A stretch of 64,000 nucleotides of DNA from Bdellovibrio sp. KM01 (GTDB taxonomy: Bacteria; Bdellovibrionota; Bdellovibrionia; Bdellovibrionales; Bdellovibrionaceae), in the NCBI RefSeq assembly GCF_013752535.1, contig NZ_CP058348.1, positions 1,054,001 through 1,118,000 on the forward strand, in the 5' to 3' direction. The notes beneath the pieces are model-generated. The model searched no databases. It saw nothing but the letters and a program-made list of their open reading frames with translations, and was not told the origin of the DNA. Shown here piece after piece: positions 14,814 to 23,366 of the stretch; position 1 is the first letter of the stretch, and each line of letters starts with the position of its first letter. A program made the position numbers and the translations under genes.

Positions 14814-14848
14814 AAAAAAAATCCCGGCTCCTCGCCGGGGATTTTTAT
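14814..14848. terminator. Bidirectional terminator between DUF4010 gene and degP
   Basis: ATCCCGGC pairs with GCCGGGGAT (one bulged G), flanked by A8 on the left and T5 on the right. Confidence 0.85.
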
Positions 14849-14900
14849 TCAACAGCTGATATCCTGACAGATTCGTCAGGATATCACGAAGGACTCTGGA

Positions 14901-16340
14901 TTAAGGCGTATCGATGTTGATGATTTGAATTCTGGAATTGCGAGCAATACGTAAAGTGTTGCTGCCTTTTTTCAAATTCTTCAAAACGTCTTTGGAATTT
15001 GAAACCGCTTGCTTGTTCACGTCCAAGATCACGTCTCCCACGGCCAGGCCCGCTTTGCTTGCCGCCGAGTTGCGAGTGGTCTCAATGACAATGGGTTGTT
15101 TCATGTCATCAGGTAAGCCCCATTCACTGCGGATGGCAGGGGTAGGGTCGATGATTGTAAAGCCCACGTTGAATGGAGCTTTTTGACCGTCGTATTTTTT
15201 TACATCTGTTTTTCTGAATTTTACGTTGTCTTCAGGACGCTCGGCAACGACCACACTGACAGTCATCGGCTTTCTGTCGCGAATAATTTTCGCCTGAGTC
15301 GGTTTGCCAATCGAAGAGTCGCTGACAGCATCCACCAGGCTTAATGAACTATCGATCGTGCGACCATTAAACTCGGTCACGATATCGTAAATTCTAAGAC
15401 CGGCACGAGTTGCGGGACCGCGAGGATCAAGCTGAGTGATCACAGCACCACTTTGCTCGCCCATTCCCAGGTACTCGGCGGCTTCCGGATCAAGATCTCC
15501 CAAGGCTGCACCAATCCAGCCGCGCGCGATGCGACCTTTGGATTCAAGTTGCGGGATCAAAGCTTTCACTTCGTCGATTGGAATTGCAAAACCGATACCT
15601 TGAGCGCGTGCATCGATTGCCGAGTTCACACCAACCACCATGCCTTTGGTATTCACCAAAGGACCACCCGAGTTACCCGGATTGATGGAAGCATCTGTTT
15701 GAATCAAAGGGATCTTGTTGATCTCGGCAATGCCGCGACCTTTCGAGGATACAATCCCTTTAGACATCGAGTGGCCATGGCCAAATGGATTACCGAAGGC
15801 TGCAACCCATTCACCGACTTCAAGGTCTTTCGAAGAACCCAAAACCGCCACAGTTAGTTTTGTTTTTGGTTTGATTTTGATAAGTGCGATGTCCGTGCGC
15901 TCGTCGCTCCCGATCAATGTTGCTTCGTAAAGGTCTTTGGAATCTTCACTTAATTGAACTTTGATTTGGTCAGCCCCTGCGATCACGTGATTGTTCGTAA
16001 CAATCAAACCGTCTTCACGAATGATAAAACCCGTTCCCAGGCCCATCATCTGGGGTTTTTGCTGTTGCTGAGGTTGCTGCATGCGCAGGCCATACAGCTG
16101 CTCTAACATATCCAGCATTGGATCACGTCCGCCGCGTGGCATGTTCTTGGGAATCGCCGTCGTTGAAATATTCACGACCGCAGGATTGATTGCTTTCGCC
16201 AATTCCACAAAAAGATTTGCAGGAAGTGGAGCCGTCAGATTCATTTTCGGGGGATCTTTGGGAAGGCTTGAGGATTGAGCCTGAGATTGGGGACCTGCCA
16301 CCAGGGAGGTCGCGACTAGAAGGAATAAAAACTTCTTCAT
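14901..16340 (-). CDS. degP: Periplasmic serine protease, DegP/HtrA family
   Basis: 479 residues with a signal peptide (cut near SQAQS). The trypsin-like triad is intact: His in TNNHVIAGAD, Asp in RTDIALIKI and Ser in NPGNSGGPL. A Q-rich loop (about 85-95) corresponds to the flexible LA-loop. PDZ1 (starting about GWIGAALGDL) and PDZ2 (about FNVGFTII) follow. It degrades or refolds misfolded envelope proteins. Monocistronic, with a shared terminator downstream. Confidence 0.95.
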   Translation of the reverse strand: MKKFLFLLVATSLVAGPQSQAQSSSLPKDPPKMNLTAPLPANLFVELAKAINPAVVNISTTAIPKNMPRGGRDPMLDMLEQLYGLRMQQPQQQQKPQMMGLGTGFIIREDGLIVTNNHVIAGADQIKVQLSEDSKDLYEATLIGSDERTDIALIKIKPKTKLTVAVLGSSKDLEVGEWVAAFGNPFGHGHSMSKGIVSSKGRGIAEINKIPLIQTDASINPGNSGGPLVNTKGMVVGVNSAIDARAQGIGFAIPIDEVKALIPQLESKGRIARGWIGAALGDLDPEAAEYLGMGEQSGAVITQLDPRGPATRAGLRIYDIVTEFNGRTIDSSLSLVDAVSDSSIGKPTQAKIIRDRKPMTVSVVVAERPEDNVKFRKTDVKKYDGQKAPFNVGFTIIDPTPAIRSEWGLPDDMKQPIVIETTRNSAASKAGLAVGDVILDVNKQAVSNSKDVLKNLKKGSNTLRIARNSRIQIINIDTP

Positions 16341-16446
16341 AACACTTTTCTCCTAACAGTTTCGGAACAACTATCACTCTAACTGAAATGCCCAACGTCA
16401 GCCAGTCTAAGTCGCTGGTCAATTCTGAGCGTTAGGCATTTATTTT

Positions 16447-16695
16447 TTAAACTGAAACAAACTTCATTTGCAGATCGTTAATTAGGTTATCTAAAAATTG
16501 CGCCTCGTCAGAACTTAGGTTGCCTTTGGTTTTTTGCTGCAGCACCACCAAAAGATCGATGTTAAATCGAGCCATATTTTTATCTTTAGAAGTCTGGCCT
16601 GTTTGTGGATCCGGGGCCAAACCCATTGCCATTACGGCAGAAGAGGCTAGGGACATAATAAGAACTGATAATGAAGCTTCCATTTTTTCTTGCAT
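16447..16695 (-). CDS. DUF1844 family small protein
   Basis: 82 residues. MEASLSVLIMSLASSAVMAM, then GLAPDPQTG and LQQKTKGNLSSDEAQFLDNL, matches the DUF1844 pattern of a short hydrophobic helix, a PDP turn and a helical hairpin. No biochemical role is known to me. The ATG at 16695 is preceded on the minus strand by AAGGGTG. Single gene between degP and the HtpX-like gene. Confidence 0.85.
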   Translation of the reverse strand: MQEKMEASLSVLIMSLASSAVMAMGLAPDPQTGQTSKDKNMARFNIDLLVVLQQKTKGNLSSDEAQFLDNLINDLQMKFVSV

Positions 16696-16741
16696 AAAAC
16701 ACCCTTAAGTGAACATGAGTTCACATAATTTAATGTCAAGG

Positions 16742-17623
16742 TTAGATCGGATAGTAACCCATTAGCTTTTGCAGGCGGGTTTCAATCGACGGATGGGATT
16801 TTAAAAACAAATTCTTTTGCTTAAAACCCTCGGGATTCACAATAAACAAATGGCTGGTGCAAGCCGGGATCTCTAAAGGTTGAGTTTGCGCAAGGCCCTC
16901 AAGTCTCCACAAAACTTCGCCCAAAGGATGGCGATTATTTAATAATTCAGACGCCATGAGGTCATTTTCAAAAAAAGACTTTTCACCCACAACCGCTTTG
17001 ATAATCAACCAACCAATCGGCGACAACAGCGGCATAAAGAATTGCAAACGATAGGGTAGGAATGAATCTAAAAATTGTCCCAAGCCTACAACTGAGTTCG
17101 CAAGCGTCGAGCTGACGCTGAAGGCAAAAGTATCCAAGCGACGAATGTGACAAAGTTGATGGGCAACGACCGCTTCAAGTTCTTTGGCGCTTAACTTTTG
17201 CAAAAGACCCAGTGTGAAACCCAAAGAACCATTTTTCCAGGAATGCCCCACGCAAAATGCATTCACGGAAGAGTGCGGAGTCATAAATACTGCTGGTGCC
17301 GGCATGCCCAGTTGGTGGGACATGCGCTCCACCATATCCAGAACGCCCCAGGCATCTTGGCCTTTCACGCGTTGGGCGCGAAGTTTGAACAGTACGCGGT
17401 TTTCGCCATAAAAGAACACGATGAAATTTAAAAGCAGGGCTAATAAAAATCCAATAATTAATCCCAAACGTTCGCCGAACTGGTAGCCCAAAATAAGCAG
17501 CGCTAAGGATGTGGATAGAATGAAAACCCAAACTTTCGTGTTCGTATTCGTCATATTGATTTTGTCCCATTGAACCGGGTTTTTTTCAACGCGTACAAGT
17601 GGTGTAACGCCATGCCCGTCCAA
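16742..17623 (-). CDS. HtpX-like M48 membrane protein with degenerate active site
   Basis: 293 residues if started at 17623; an internal ATG at 17554 (MTNTNTKVW) gives a more usual HtpX N-terminus of two TM helices. The fold markers of HtpX are present: PAPAVFMTPHSSVNAFCVG, GLLQKLSAKELEAVVAH and two later TM helices. The zinc motif that should read HExxH is AHQLCHI, with Gln in place of the catalytic Glu (codon CAA). The second-ligand region, normally EFxAD, reads FFEND. It is therefore probably proteolytically inactive, or has a non-protease role. Confidence 0.82.
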   Translation of the reverse strand: MDGHGVTPLVRVEKNPVQWDKINMTNTNTKVWVFILSTSLALLILGYQFGERLGLIIGFLLALLLNFIVFFYGENRVLFKLRAQRVKGQDAWGVLDMVERMSHQLGMPAPAVFMTPHSSVNAFCVGHSWKNGSLGFTLGLLQKLSAKELEAVVAHQLCHIRRLDTFAFSVSSTLANSVVGLGQFLDSFLPYRLQFFMPLLSPIGWLIIKAVVGEKSFFENDLMASELLNNRHPLGEVLWRLEGLAQTQPLEIPACTSHLFIVNPEGFKQKNLFLKSHPSIETRLQKLMGYYPI

Positions 17624-17659
17624 ACTAAAGGCTAGGACTGTGACATAACAATTGCAAGT

Positions 17660-17726
17660 TTTCCTGTGCCCGACGCCCCGAGAAATTTAGGTCTGGAGCG
17701 CCTCGGTTAGGGCTTGCCGCAGGAAA
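17660..17726 (+). promoter_or_regulatory. Structured 5' leader of the moxR-bat operon
   Basis: A nested set of pairings: TTTCCTG/CAGGAAA, GCCC/GGGC and CCGAG/CTCGG around a 19-base loop containing AATTTAGG. It ends 44 bases before the moxR GTG. No T tract follows, so it is not a terminator. A cis-regulatory RNA is inferred. Confidence 0.45.
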
Positions 17727-17770
17727 GCTAACAGAGTGAAATAGTAAGGATATTTCCCGAGGAGGAATGG

Positions 17771-18763
17771 GTGAGCGAAGTTGATATCATGGCGTTAAAC
17801 GCCGCGATCAAACAAGAAAGTCAATTCATCGACAAGATGATGACAGAGATCAACAAAGTTGTAGTCGGTCAAAAGGAAATGGTCGAAGGGATCATGATGG
17901 GTCTTTTGACGGGCGGTCACATCTTGCTTGAAGGTGTTCCCGGTCTTGCAAAGACACTGACAATTTCCACAGTTTGTAAATCCATTTCATTGGATTTCCA
18001 ACGCATTCAATTTACTCCGGATCTGTTACCGACGGATTTGATCGGTACCATGATCTTTAATCCCAAATCAGGAGAGTTTGCCCCTCGTAAAGGTCCTATC
18101 TTTACGAATATCGTTTTGGCCGACGAGATCAATCGTGCTCCGGCAAAAGTGCAATCGGCGTTGCTTGAGGCGATGGCGGAAAAGCAAGTCACGATCGGTG
18201 ATGAATCGTACAAACTCGCAAATCCATTCTTGGTTCTGGCAACCCAAAATCCATTGGAGCAGGAAGGTACTTATCCACTTCCAGAAGCCCAAATGGACCG
18301 TTTCATGTTTAAGATCAACGTGGTTTACCCACATAAAGGCGAAGAGCTTGAGATCCTAAACCGTATGGGTACGAATGAAAAACCCGTGGTGAATCCGGTG
18401 ATTTCTAAAGAAGACCTGTTGCGTGCTTCTGAACGTGCTGACCAAATTTACGTAGATAACAAAATCAAAAACTATATCGTGGAAATTGTGATGGCTTCCA
18501 GAAAGCCAGCGGAATACGGTCTTAGCCGTATCGCAAATCTTATCAACGTCGGTGGTTCACCGCGTGCGACGATTTGCTTGTTCCGTGCAGCGAAAGCCCA
18601 TGCGTTCCTTCGTGGTCGCGGTTACGTGACAGCAGAGGACGTAAAAGCCATTGCTTACCACGTGATGAGACATCGCTTGATTCTGACTTACGAAGCTGAG
18701 GCAGAAAACATCAAGTCTGATGACGTGATCAAAGAAATCCTAAGCCAGGTAGAGGTTCCATAG
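17771..18763 (+). CDS. moxR: MoxR-family AAA+ ATPase
   Basis: 330 residues from a GTG with GGAGGAA directly upstream. Walker A is LEGVPGLAKT, Walker B is VLADEINRAPAKVQ, and sensor 1 is ATQNPLEQEGTYPLPEAQMD, all diagnostic of MoxR. MoxR ATPases act as chaperones that activate VWA-domain partners, here the DUF58, BatA and BatB proteins encoded next. The stop overlaps the next start by one base (TAGTG). Confidence 0.95.
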   Translation: MSEVDIMALNAAIKQESQFIDKMMTEINKVVVGQKEMVEGIMMGLLTGGHILLEGVPGLAKTLTISTVCKSISLDFQRIQFTPDLLPTDLIGTMIFNPKSGEFAPRKGPIFTNIVLADEINRAPAKVQSALLEAMAEKQVTIGDESYKLANPFLVLATQNPLEQEGTYPLPEAQMDRFMFKINVVYPHKGEELEILNRMGTNEKPVVNPVISKEDLLRASERADQIYVDNKIKNYIVEIVMASRKPAEYGLSRIANLINVGGSPRATICLFRAAKAHAFLRGRGYVTAEDVKAIAYHVMRHRLILTYEAEAENIKSDDVIKEILSQVEVP

Positions 18764-19632
18764 TGGGATTGCCTCCAGAGGTCTTAAAGAAAGTTAAACT
18801 GCTGGAGTTGAACACAAGAAAACTTGTGAACAACCTCTTTGCAGGCGAGTACCATACGGCTTTTAAAGGTCAGGGTATGACTTTCGCGGACTTCCGTGAG
18901 TATGTTCCTGGTGACGATGTTCGTTCGATCTCCTGGCCGCTGACTGCGCGCACAGGAAAAACCTTTATCAAAACTTTCGAAGAAGAACGTGAGCTGACTT
19001 TGATCATTGCGGTCGATGTCAGTGGTTCCAGTGATTTCGGAACGGGTCCTTATTTCAAGGGCGAAGTGATGACTCATATGGCAGCCTTGCTTGCGTTTTC
19101 GGCTGTTAAGAATAATGACCAAATTGGTTTATTGCTTTTCAGTGATCAGGTGGAGCATTTCGTTCCGCCGAAAAAAGGCCGTGGCCACGTTCAACGTTTG
19201 CTGCGTGACCTTTATTACTACAAGCCCAAAAGTCACAACACCAAACTTTCCAATGGCTTTAGCTTCCTTCAAGGGGCTTTGAAAAAGCGGGCAACTATTT
19301 TCGTATTTAGCGACTTCCAGGACGAGGGCTTTGATCAAAGTTTGCGCTTGCTGGGAAGAAAGCACGATGTGGTGGCGTGTGTTGTGAATGATGCTGCCGA
19401 ATACTCTTTGCCAAGCATGGGCGTGATTGAAGTTCAGGATGCCGAAACGGGAGAAGTATTAACCGTCGATACATCGTCTGCAAGTTTTAGAAAAGAATAC
19501 GAGCAAGCTGTTCAGGCCCGAAAAGAAACTCGGGATAAGTTATTGCGTAAGGCCCAAGTGGATCGCGTGGATGTAAAATCCAGCGAAGATTTTATTGATC
19601 CTTTGGTTGCGTTTTTTAAGAAGAGAAAATAA
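18763..19632 (+). CDS. DUF58 protein with degenerate VWA fold
   Basis: 289 residues from GTG at 18763. The conserved GxxxxxxxGxGxxFxxxREYxxGDDxRxIxW block is seen as GMTFADFREYVPGDDVRSIS, followed by the VWA-like AVDVSGSS with a DxSxS metal site. It usually works with MoxR as part of Bat-type assemblies at the membrane. Overlaps both neighbours, so it is translationally coupled within the operon. Confidence 0.94.
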   Translation: MGLPPEVLKKVKLLELNTRKLVNNLFAGEYHTAFKGQGMTFADFREYVPGDDVRSISWPLTARTGKTFIKTFEEERELTLIIAVDVSGSSDFGTGPYFKGEVMTHMAALLAFSAVKNNDQIGLLLFSDQVEHFVPPKKGRGHVQRLLRDLYYYKPKSHNTKLSNGFSFLQGALKKRATIFVFSDFQDEGFDQSLRLLGRKHDVVACVVNDAAEYSLPSMGVIEVQDAETGEVLTVDTSSASFRKEYEQAVQARKETRDKLLRKAQVDRVDVKSSEDFIDPLVAFFKKRK

Positions 19633-20534
19633 TGGCTGCGATTCAGTGTAAAGTTGAAATTCCAAAAGTCGATGGACTCAAAGACGGGGAGCTGACGGTT
19701 GGCCGTGAATTCTTGCTTGTCTGCGAGGGGGAGTTTCCTAAAACTTTGCAGCGAGATAAACTTCAATTGGTTCTGCAGCCGGAACAAAAATATACCATTG
19801 CTTTACGTGGTTTTGAATTCCGATCGCCGACAGAAGCTGATATTAAAATCACTTCGTACACTGCGGGTGGCGTAAAGTTTGATAATCTGCAAATCACAGA
19901 TGGAACAACGACTTTAGATTTGGGACCGGTGCAATATCAGCTAGTCAGTGTGTTGCCTCCACCAAAGCCACCAAGTCAACCCGGTGAACAAGCTCCAAAA
20001 CAAGAACCCTTTGGTCCTATTGGCCCGATGAGCATTCAAGTGCCAATGATGTATTGGGGAATTCTTGCTGCTTTTATCGGGATTATCGCGTTATTTGTCG
20101 TGACAAAGATTTTCCGTTCTTTGCAGCGTCGTAAAATTATCGAGCGTTTAAAAGAACATGATTCAGCTCTTTCACCTTTGGCAGAGTTTCATCAAAAATT
20201 CCGTCGCATGCAGCGTGAAAACACGGTCTTTTTTGGTGGCACTCCAAAATCCGAAGATATTCCGTTGGCACTTGATGAAACACGGCACATGTTAAAGCTG
20301 TATATCACTCGCCGCTACAGAATCCCGGCGTTGGAGTGGGGGCCGCGTTTAATTTTAAAAGATCTTAAAAAGTATCATCCGAAAGTTTACCAAGAAACAG
20401 GCAGCGAGCTTGAAAAACTGGTGAAAGAGTTTTTGCATGCGGTTGAAGATCGCAGCAAATTAAGTGGCTCGGATGTTTTGAATCTTTCTAAGCGCACGCG
20501 TTTGCTGGTTGAGGAAATGGAGAGATTGTCATGA
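19632..20534 (+). CDS. Bat-operon membrane protein, DUF4381-like
   Basis: 300 residues. An N-terminal beta-rich domain (1-115) without a recognised signal peptide is followed by a Pro-rich linker, one TM helix (about 138-160) and a cytoplasmic helical domain with ALEWGPRLILKDLKKYHP. Position between DUF58 and batA, and the TM-plus-helical tail, match the DUF4381-type members of bat operons. Overlaps batA by four bases. Probable scaffold of the complex; inference. Confidence 0.75.
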   Translation: MAAIQCKVEIPKVDGLKDGELTVGREFLLVCEGEFPKTLQRDKLQLVLQPEQKYTIALRGFEFRSPTEADIKITSYTAGGVKFDNLQITDGTTTLDLGPVQYQLVSVLPPPKPPSQPGEQAPKQEPFGPIGPMSIQVPMMYWGILAAFIGIIALFVVTKIFRSLQRRKIIERLKEHDSALSPLAEFHQKFRRMQRENTVFFGGTPKSEDIPLALDETRHMLKLYITRRYRIPALEWGPRLILKDLKKYHPKVYQETGSELEKLVKEFLHAVEDRSKLSGSDVLNLSKRTRLLVEEMERLS

Positions 20535-21541
20535 CAATACACTCTCCCTTGGCTTTCTGGCTTTTACTACCCCTGATTGCTGTCGTCGTTTGGGTTTTAT
20601 GGAGAAAGAAAACTAAAACTCCCACTTTGCAGTTTGGATCGGTTCAAGTTCTAAAATCCGTGACCCCAAGCATTCGTACGCGACTGTTAAATATTCCTTT
20701 GATTTTGAAAGCCCTGGGAATAGCCTTTGCGATCTTTGCATTGGCAAGACCCCAGGAAATGAATACGAAAATCAAAAAAAATGTGGAAGGCATCGATATC
20801 GTGATCGCTCTGGATATTTCAGACTCCATGCTGATCGAAGATATGAAGCCTCTGAATCGTTTGGAAGCTGCCAAAGAAACAATCAAGCAATTTATTAGTG
20901 GGCGTAGCTCTGACAGAATTGGTCTTGTGATCTTTGCCGGGGAATCGTTCACGTTGGTGCCGCCGACTTTGGATTACCAATTGATTCTTTCCCGCGTAGA
21001 TGAAATCACGACGGCAGCCAGTGCCCGTATCAAAGACGGAACGGCTTTGGGTGTGGCTTTGGCCAATGCCGCTGGTCGCTTAAAAGATTCCCAAGCAAAA
21101 AGCCGCGTCGTGATCTTTATGACCGACGGGGAGAATAACTCGGGCACGATCGATCCGGAAACGGGTCTTGAGATCGCGAAGGGTTATGGGATCAAAATCT
21201 ATTCAATCGGTATCGGTAAAGACGGTCCGACTCGTATTCCAATTTATACCCGTGATATCTTTGGTCAAAAAATTAAAACCTATCAGCCCTTTGACTCCAC
21301 CGTGAATGAAGACCTTTTGGGTCGTATGGCAAGTCAGACGGGCGGTAAATACTACCGTGCTTCCAAGGAAGACTCTTTGAAAGGTGTCTTTAAAGACATC
21401 GACTCATTGGAAAAAACGAAAATCGATGTGAATAAGTTCACGAACTACACCGAGAAATATCCGCCCTATCTTGTGGCCGGTATCATTCTGTATTTGGTGG
21501 GCTTGCTCTTGGGTCGTACATGGTTAAGGAGGGTGCCGTAA
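20531..21541 (+). CDS. batA: BatA, membrane VWA-domain protein
   Basis: 336 residues. Two N-terminal TM helices, then the VWA domain with an intact metal-ion-dependent adhesion site: ALDISDSMLIEDM (DxSxS), the Thr in KDGTALGVALANA, and FMTDGENN. A C-terminal TM helix follows. BatA and BatB present VWA domains to the periplasm and partner with MoxR; the operon was first linked to aerotolerance in Bacteroides. Ends in TAATG overlap with batB. Confidence 0.94.
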   Translation: MTIHSPLAFWLLLPLIAVVVWVLWRKKTKTPTLQFGSVQVLKSVTPSIRTRLLNIPLILKALGIAFAIFALARPQEMNTKIKKNVEGIDIVIALDISDSMLIEDMKPLNRLEAAKETIKQFISGRSSDRIGLVIFAGESFTLVPPTLDYQLILSRVDEITTAASARIKDGTALGVALANAAGRLKDSQAKSRVVIFMTDGENNSGTIDPETGLEIAKGYGIKIYSIGIGKDGPTRIPIYTRDIFGQKIKTYQPFDSTVNEDLLGRMASQTGGKYYRASKEDSLKGVFKDIDSLEKTKIDVNKFTNYTEKYPPYLVAGIILYLVGLLLGRTWLRRVP

Positions 21542-22605
21542 TGTTTAGATTTGAAAACATGGCAGCTTTTAATTATCTGTGGTTGATTCCAGCGATCATC
21601 ATCATTGGTTATTTCTTTGATCGCAGGGCAAAAAAGGCGATGGAAAAGGCCATTGGTTCCCGCCTGTACCCATTCCTGTCCAGCTCCGTTTCGCAAAAGA
21701 AACGTACCATTAAGACTGTGTTTCAGGTGCTTGCGGTTTTCTTCTTTGTTCTGGCATTGGCTCGCCCACAGTTTGGACAAAGCAAACAGGAAGTGAAAAG
21801 TGAAGGTGTTGAAATCATCTTTGCTGTCGACGTTTCTGAAAGTATGATGTCTGAGGACGTAAAACCCAACCGTCTGACTCAGGCGAAAACGGAACTCAGC
21901 CGTTTGGTTGATCTGATGCCGGGAAATAAAATCGGTGTGATGGCTTTCGCGGGTTCTGCGGCGCTTTTGTCGCCTCTGACAAATGACCCAGGTGCCGTGA
22001 AAATGTACATCGATGCCTTGGATACGAATTCAGTTTCCAGCCAAGGGACAAGTTTCCAGGAAGCTCTCTCTAACGCCAAAGATGCCTTCGAGCGTGGCGG
22101 TGTTTCAACGGATGATACAGTCAAAGTCACACGCGTGATCATTATCGCCTCTGACGGTGAGGACCACGAGCCGGGGGCTTTGGAAGCTGCAAAAAAATTA
22201 GCTGAAGATGGGACACGTATTTTCACAGTCGCTTATGGAACTGAAAAAGGTGGCGCGATTCCTGTGCGAGATGGCATGGGCTTTTTAAAAGGCTATAAAA
22301 AAGATCGCAGCGGCCAAACGGTGATCACGACCGTTAAGGGTGATGCTTTACGTGCCTTGGCTGAAGCCGGTAAAGGCAGCTTCTATACAGCAACAGTTGG
22401 TGGCGATCAAGTTAAGCACTTGGTTGAAGACATCAACAATTTAGAGAAAACGCAGTTCGATACGACGATGGCCACTCAGTACGAGGAGCGCTTTCAAATT
22501 CTGCTGATAATTGGAATTTTGCTTGCGATGTTTGAGCTCTATATCGGTGAAAGACGTAAAGGCTTCCGTTTCTGGAAGGGTCGCTTTGAGGTGCCTGCCG
22601 AATGA
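21541..22605 (+). CDS. batB: BatB, membrane VWA-domain protein
   Basis: 354 residues from the ATG at 21541, chosen over 21520 because AAGGAGG sits nine bases before it. Topology copies BatA: two TM helices, VWA domain with AVDVSESMMSEDV, SSQGTSFQEALSNA and IASDGEDHE, and a C-terminal TM helix. The metal-site residues are intact. Overlaps batC by four bases. Confidence 0.94.
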   Translation: MFRFENMAAFNYLWLIPAIIIIGYFFDRRAKKAMEKAIGSRLYPFLSSSVSQKKRTIKTVFQVLAVFFFVLALARPQFGQSKQEVKSEGVEIIFAVDVSESMMSEDVKPNRLTQAKTELSRLVDLMPGNKIGVMAFAGSAALLSPLTNDPGAVKMYIDALDTNSVSSQGTSFQEALSNAKDAFERGGVSTDDTVKVTRVIIIASDGEDHEPGALEAAKKLAEDGTRIFTVAYGTEKGGAIPVRDGMGFLKGYKKDRSGQTVITTVKGDALRALAEAGKGSFYTATVGGDQVKHLVEDINNLEKTQFDTTMATQYEERFQILLIIGILLAMFELYIGERRKGFRFWKGRFEVPAE

Positions 22606-23366
22606 GAAAGCTGATTCTTTGTTCTATTTTACTGTCTATGACTGGGTGTGGAGATCAACTGGATCTTAGAACCTTGAAAGTGAACCGCGAGGGGAATGCC
22701 CTTTTGGAAAAACAGAACTATCAAGGTGCGAATGAAAAATACATCGAGGCTTTAAGATTCAATCCTTATCTGTCTCGCGTGCATAGCAATTTGGGTCTTT
22801 CCTTTGAAGGTTTGCAACAGGCGGAAAAAGCTCAGCAATCCTATGCTGAAGCGGGCCGCTTGGCTGAAGCGAGTAAAGATGCGAATATGCTTTTTGTCGC
22901 CCGTTTTAATGAAGCACAACTTTTAGGAAAAGCAAAAAAAGTTGATGAAGCCTTAGAGCTTTATCAAAAAGCGTTGGAAATCGTCCCTTCCAGCAAAGAA
23001 GTGAAAACCAATATCGAGTTATTAATCCAGACGCAGCAAGGTGGCGGTGGCCAGGGTGATAACAAAGATAAAAAAGATCAGCAGCAGGGTAAAGACCAAC
23101 AACAGCAGCAGCAGCAGGATCAAAAGGGCGATAAAGATCAAAACAAAGACCAAAAAGACCAGGACGGAAAAGACGGCAAGGACCAAAAAGAAAAGCAGCA
23201 GTATCAAAACTCTGCCAAGTACAAGCCTCGTCCCTTTGCCGGAAAAGAACTTTCCGAAGGCGATGTAAAGAAAATCCTGGGAGAGATTAAGCAGCAGGAA
23301 GGAAAAATCCGTGCTGACTATAATCGTAAAGAAACGAAGGAGCAGCCTCGTGACAAAGATTGGTAG
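22602..23366 (+). CDS. batC: BatC, TPR lipoprotein with charged low-complexity tail
   Basis: 254 residues. Lipobox LSMTGC gives a lipoprotein. Three TPR units cover about residues 30-145 (NYQGANEKYIEALRFNPYLS and similar). A low-complexity Gln/Lys/Asp-rich stretch (about 147-205) follows, then a conserved C-terminal block with KPRPFAGKELSEGDVKKIL. TPRs should bind other Bat proteins in the periplasm. Overlaps the start of batD. Confidence 0.92.
   Translation: MRKLILCSILLSMTGCGDQLDLRTLKVNREGNALLEKQNYQGANEKYIEALRFNPYLSRVHSNLGLSFEGLQQAEKAQQSYAEAGRLAEASKDANMLFVARFNEAQLLGKAKKVDEALELYQKALEIVPSSKEVKTNIELLIQTQQGGGGQGDNKDKKDQQQGKDQQQQQQQDQKGDKDQNKDQKDQDGKDGKDQKEKQQYQNSAKYKPRPFAGKELSEGDVKKILGEIKQQEGKIRADYNRKETKEQPRDKDW

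Noticed and set aside
17660-17726. Signal recognition particle RNA, suggested by AGGTCTGGAG
   Set aside because: The tetraloop and the asymmetric internal loop sequence of 4.5S RNA are missing, and the element sits in an operon leader.
23080-23210. Tandem CAG/AAG-like repeat in batC as a phase-variation tract
   Set aside because: The run is short and imperfect, codes for the family's usual Gln/Lys/Asp-rich linker, and its unit is in triplets, so slippage would not shift the frame.
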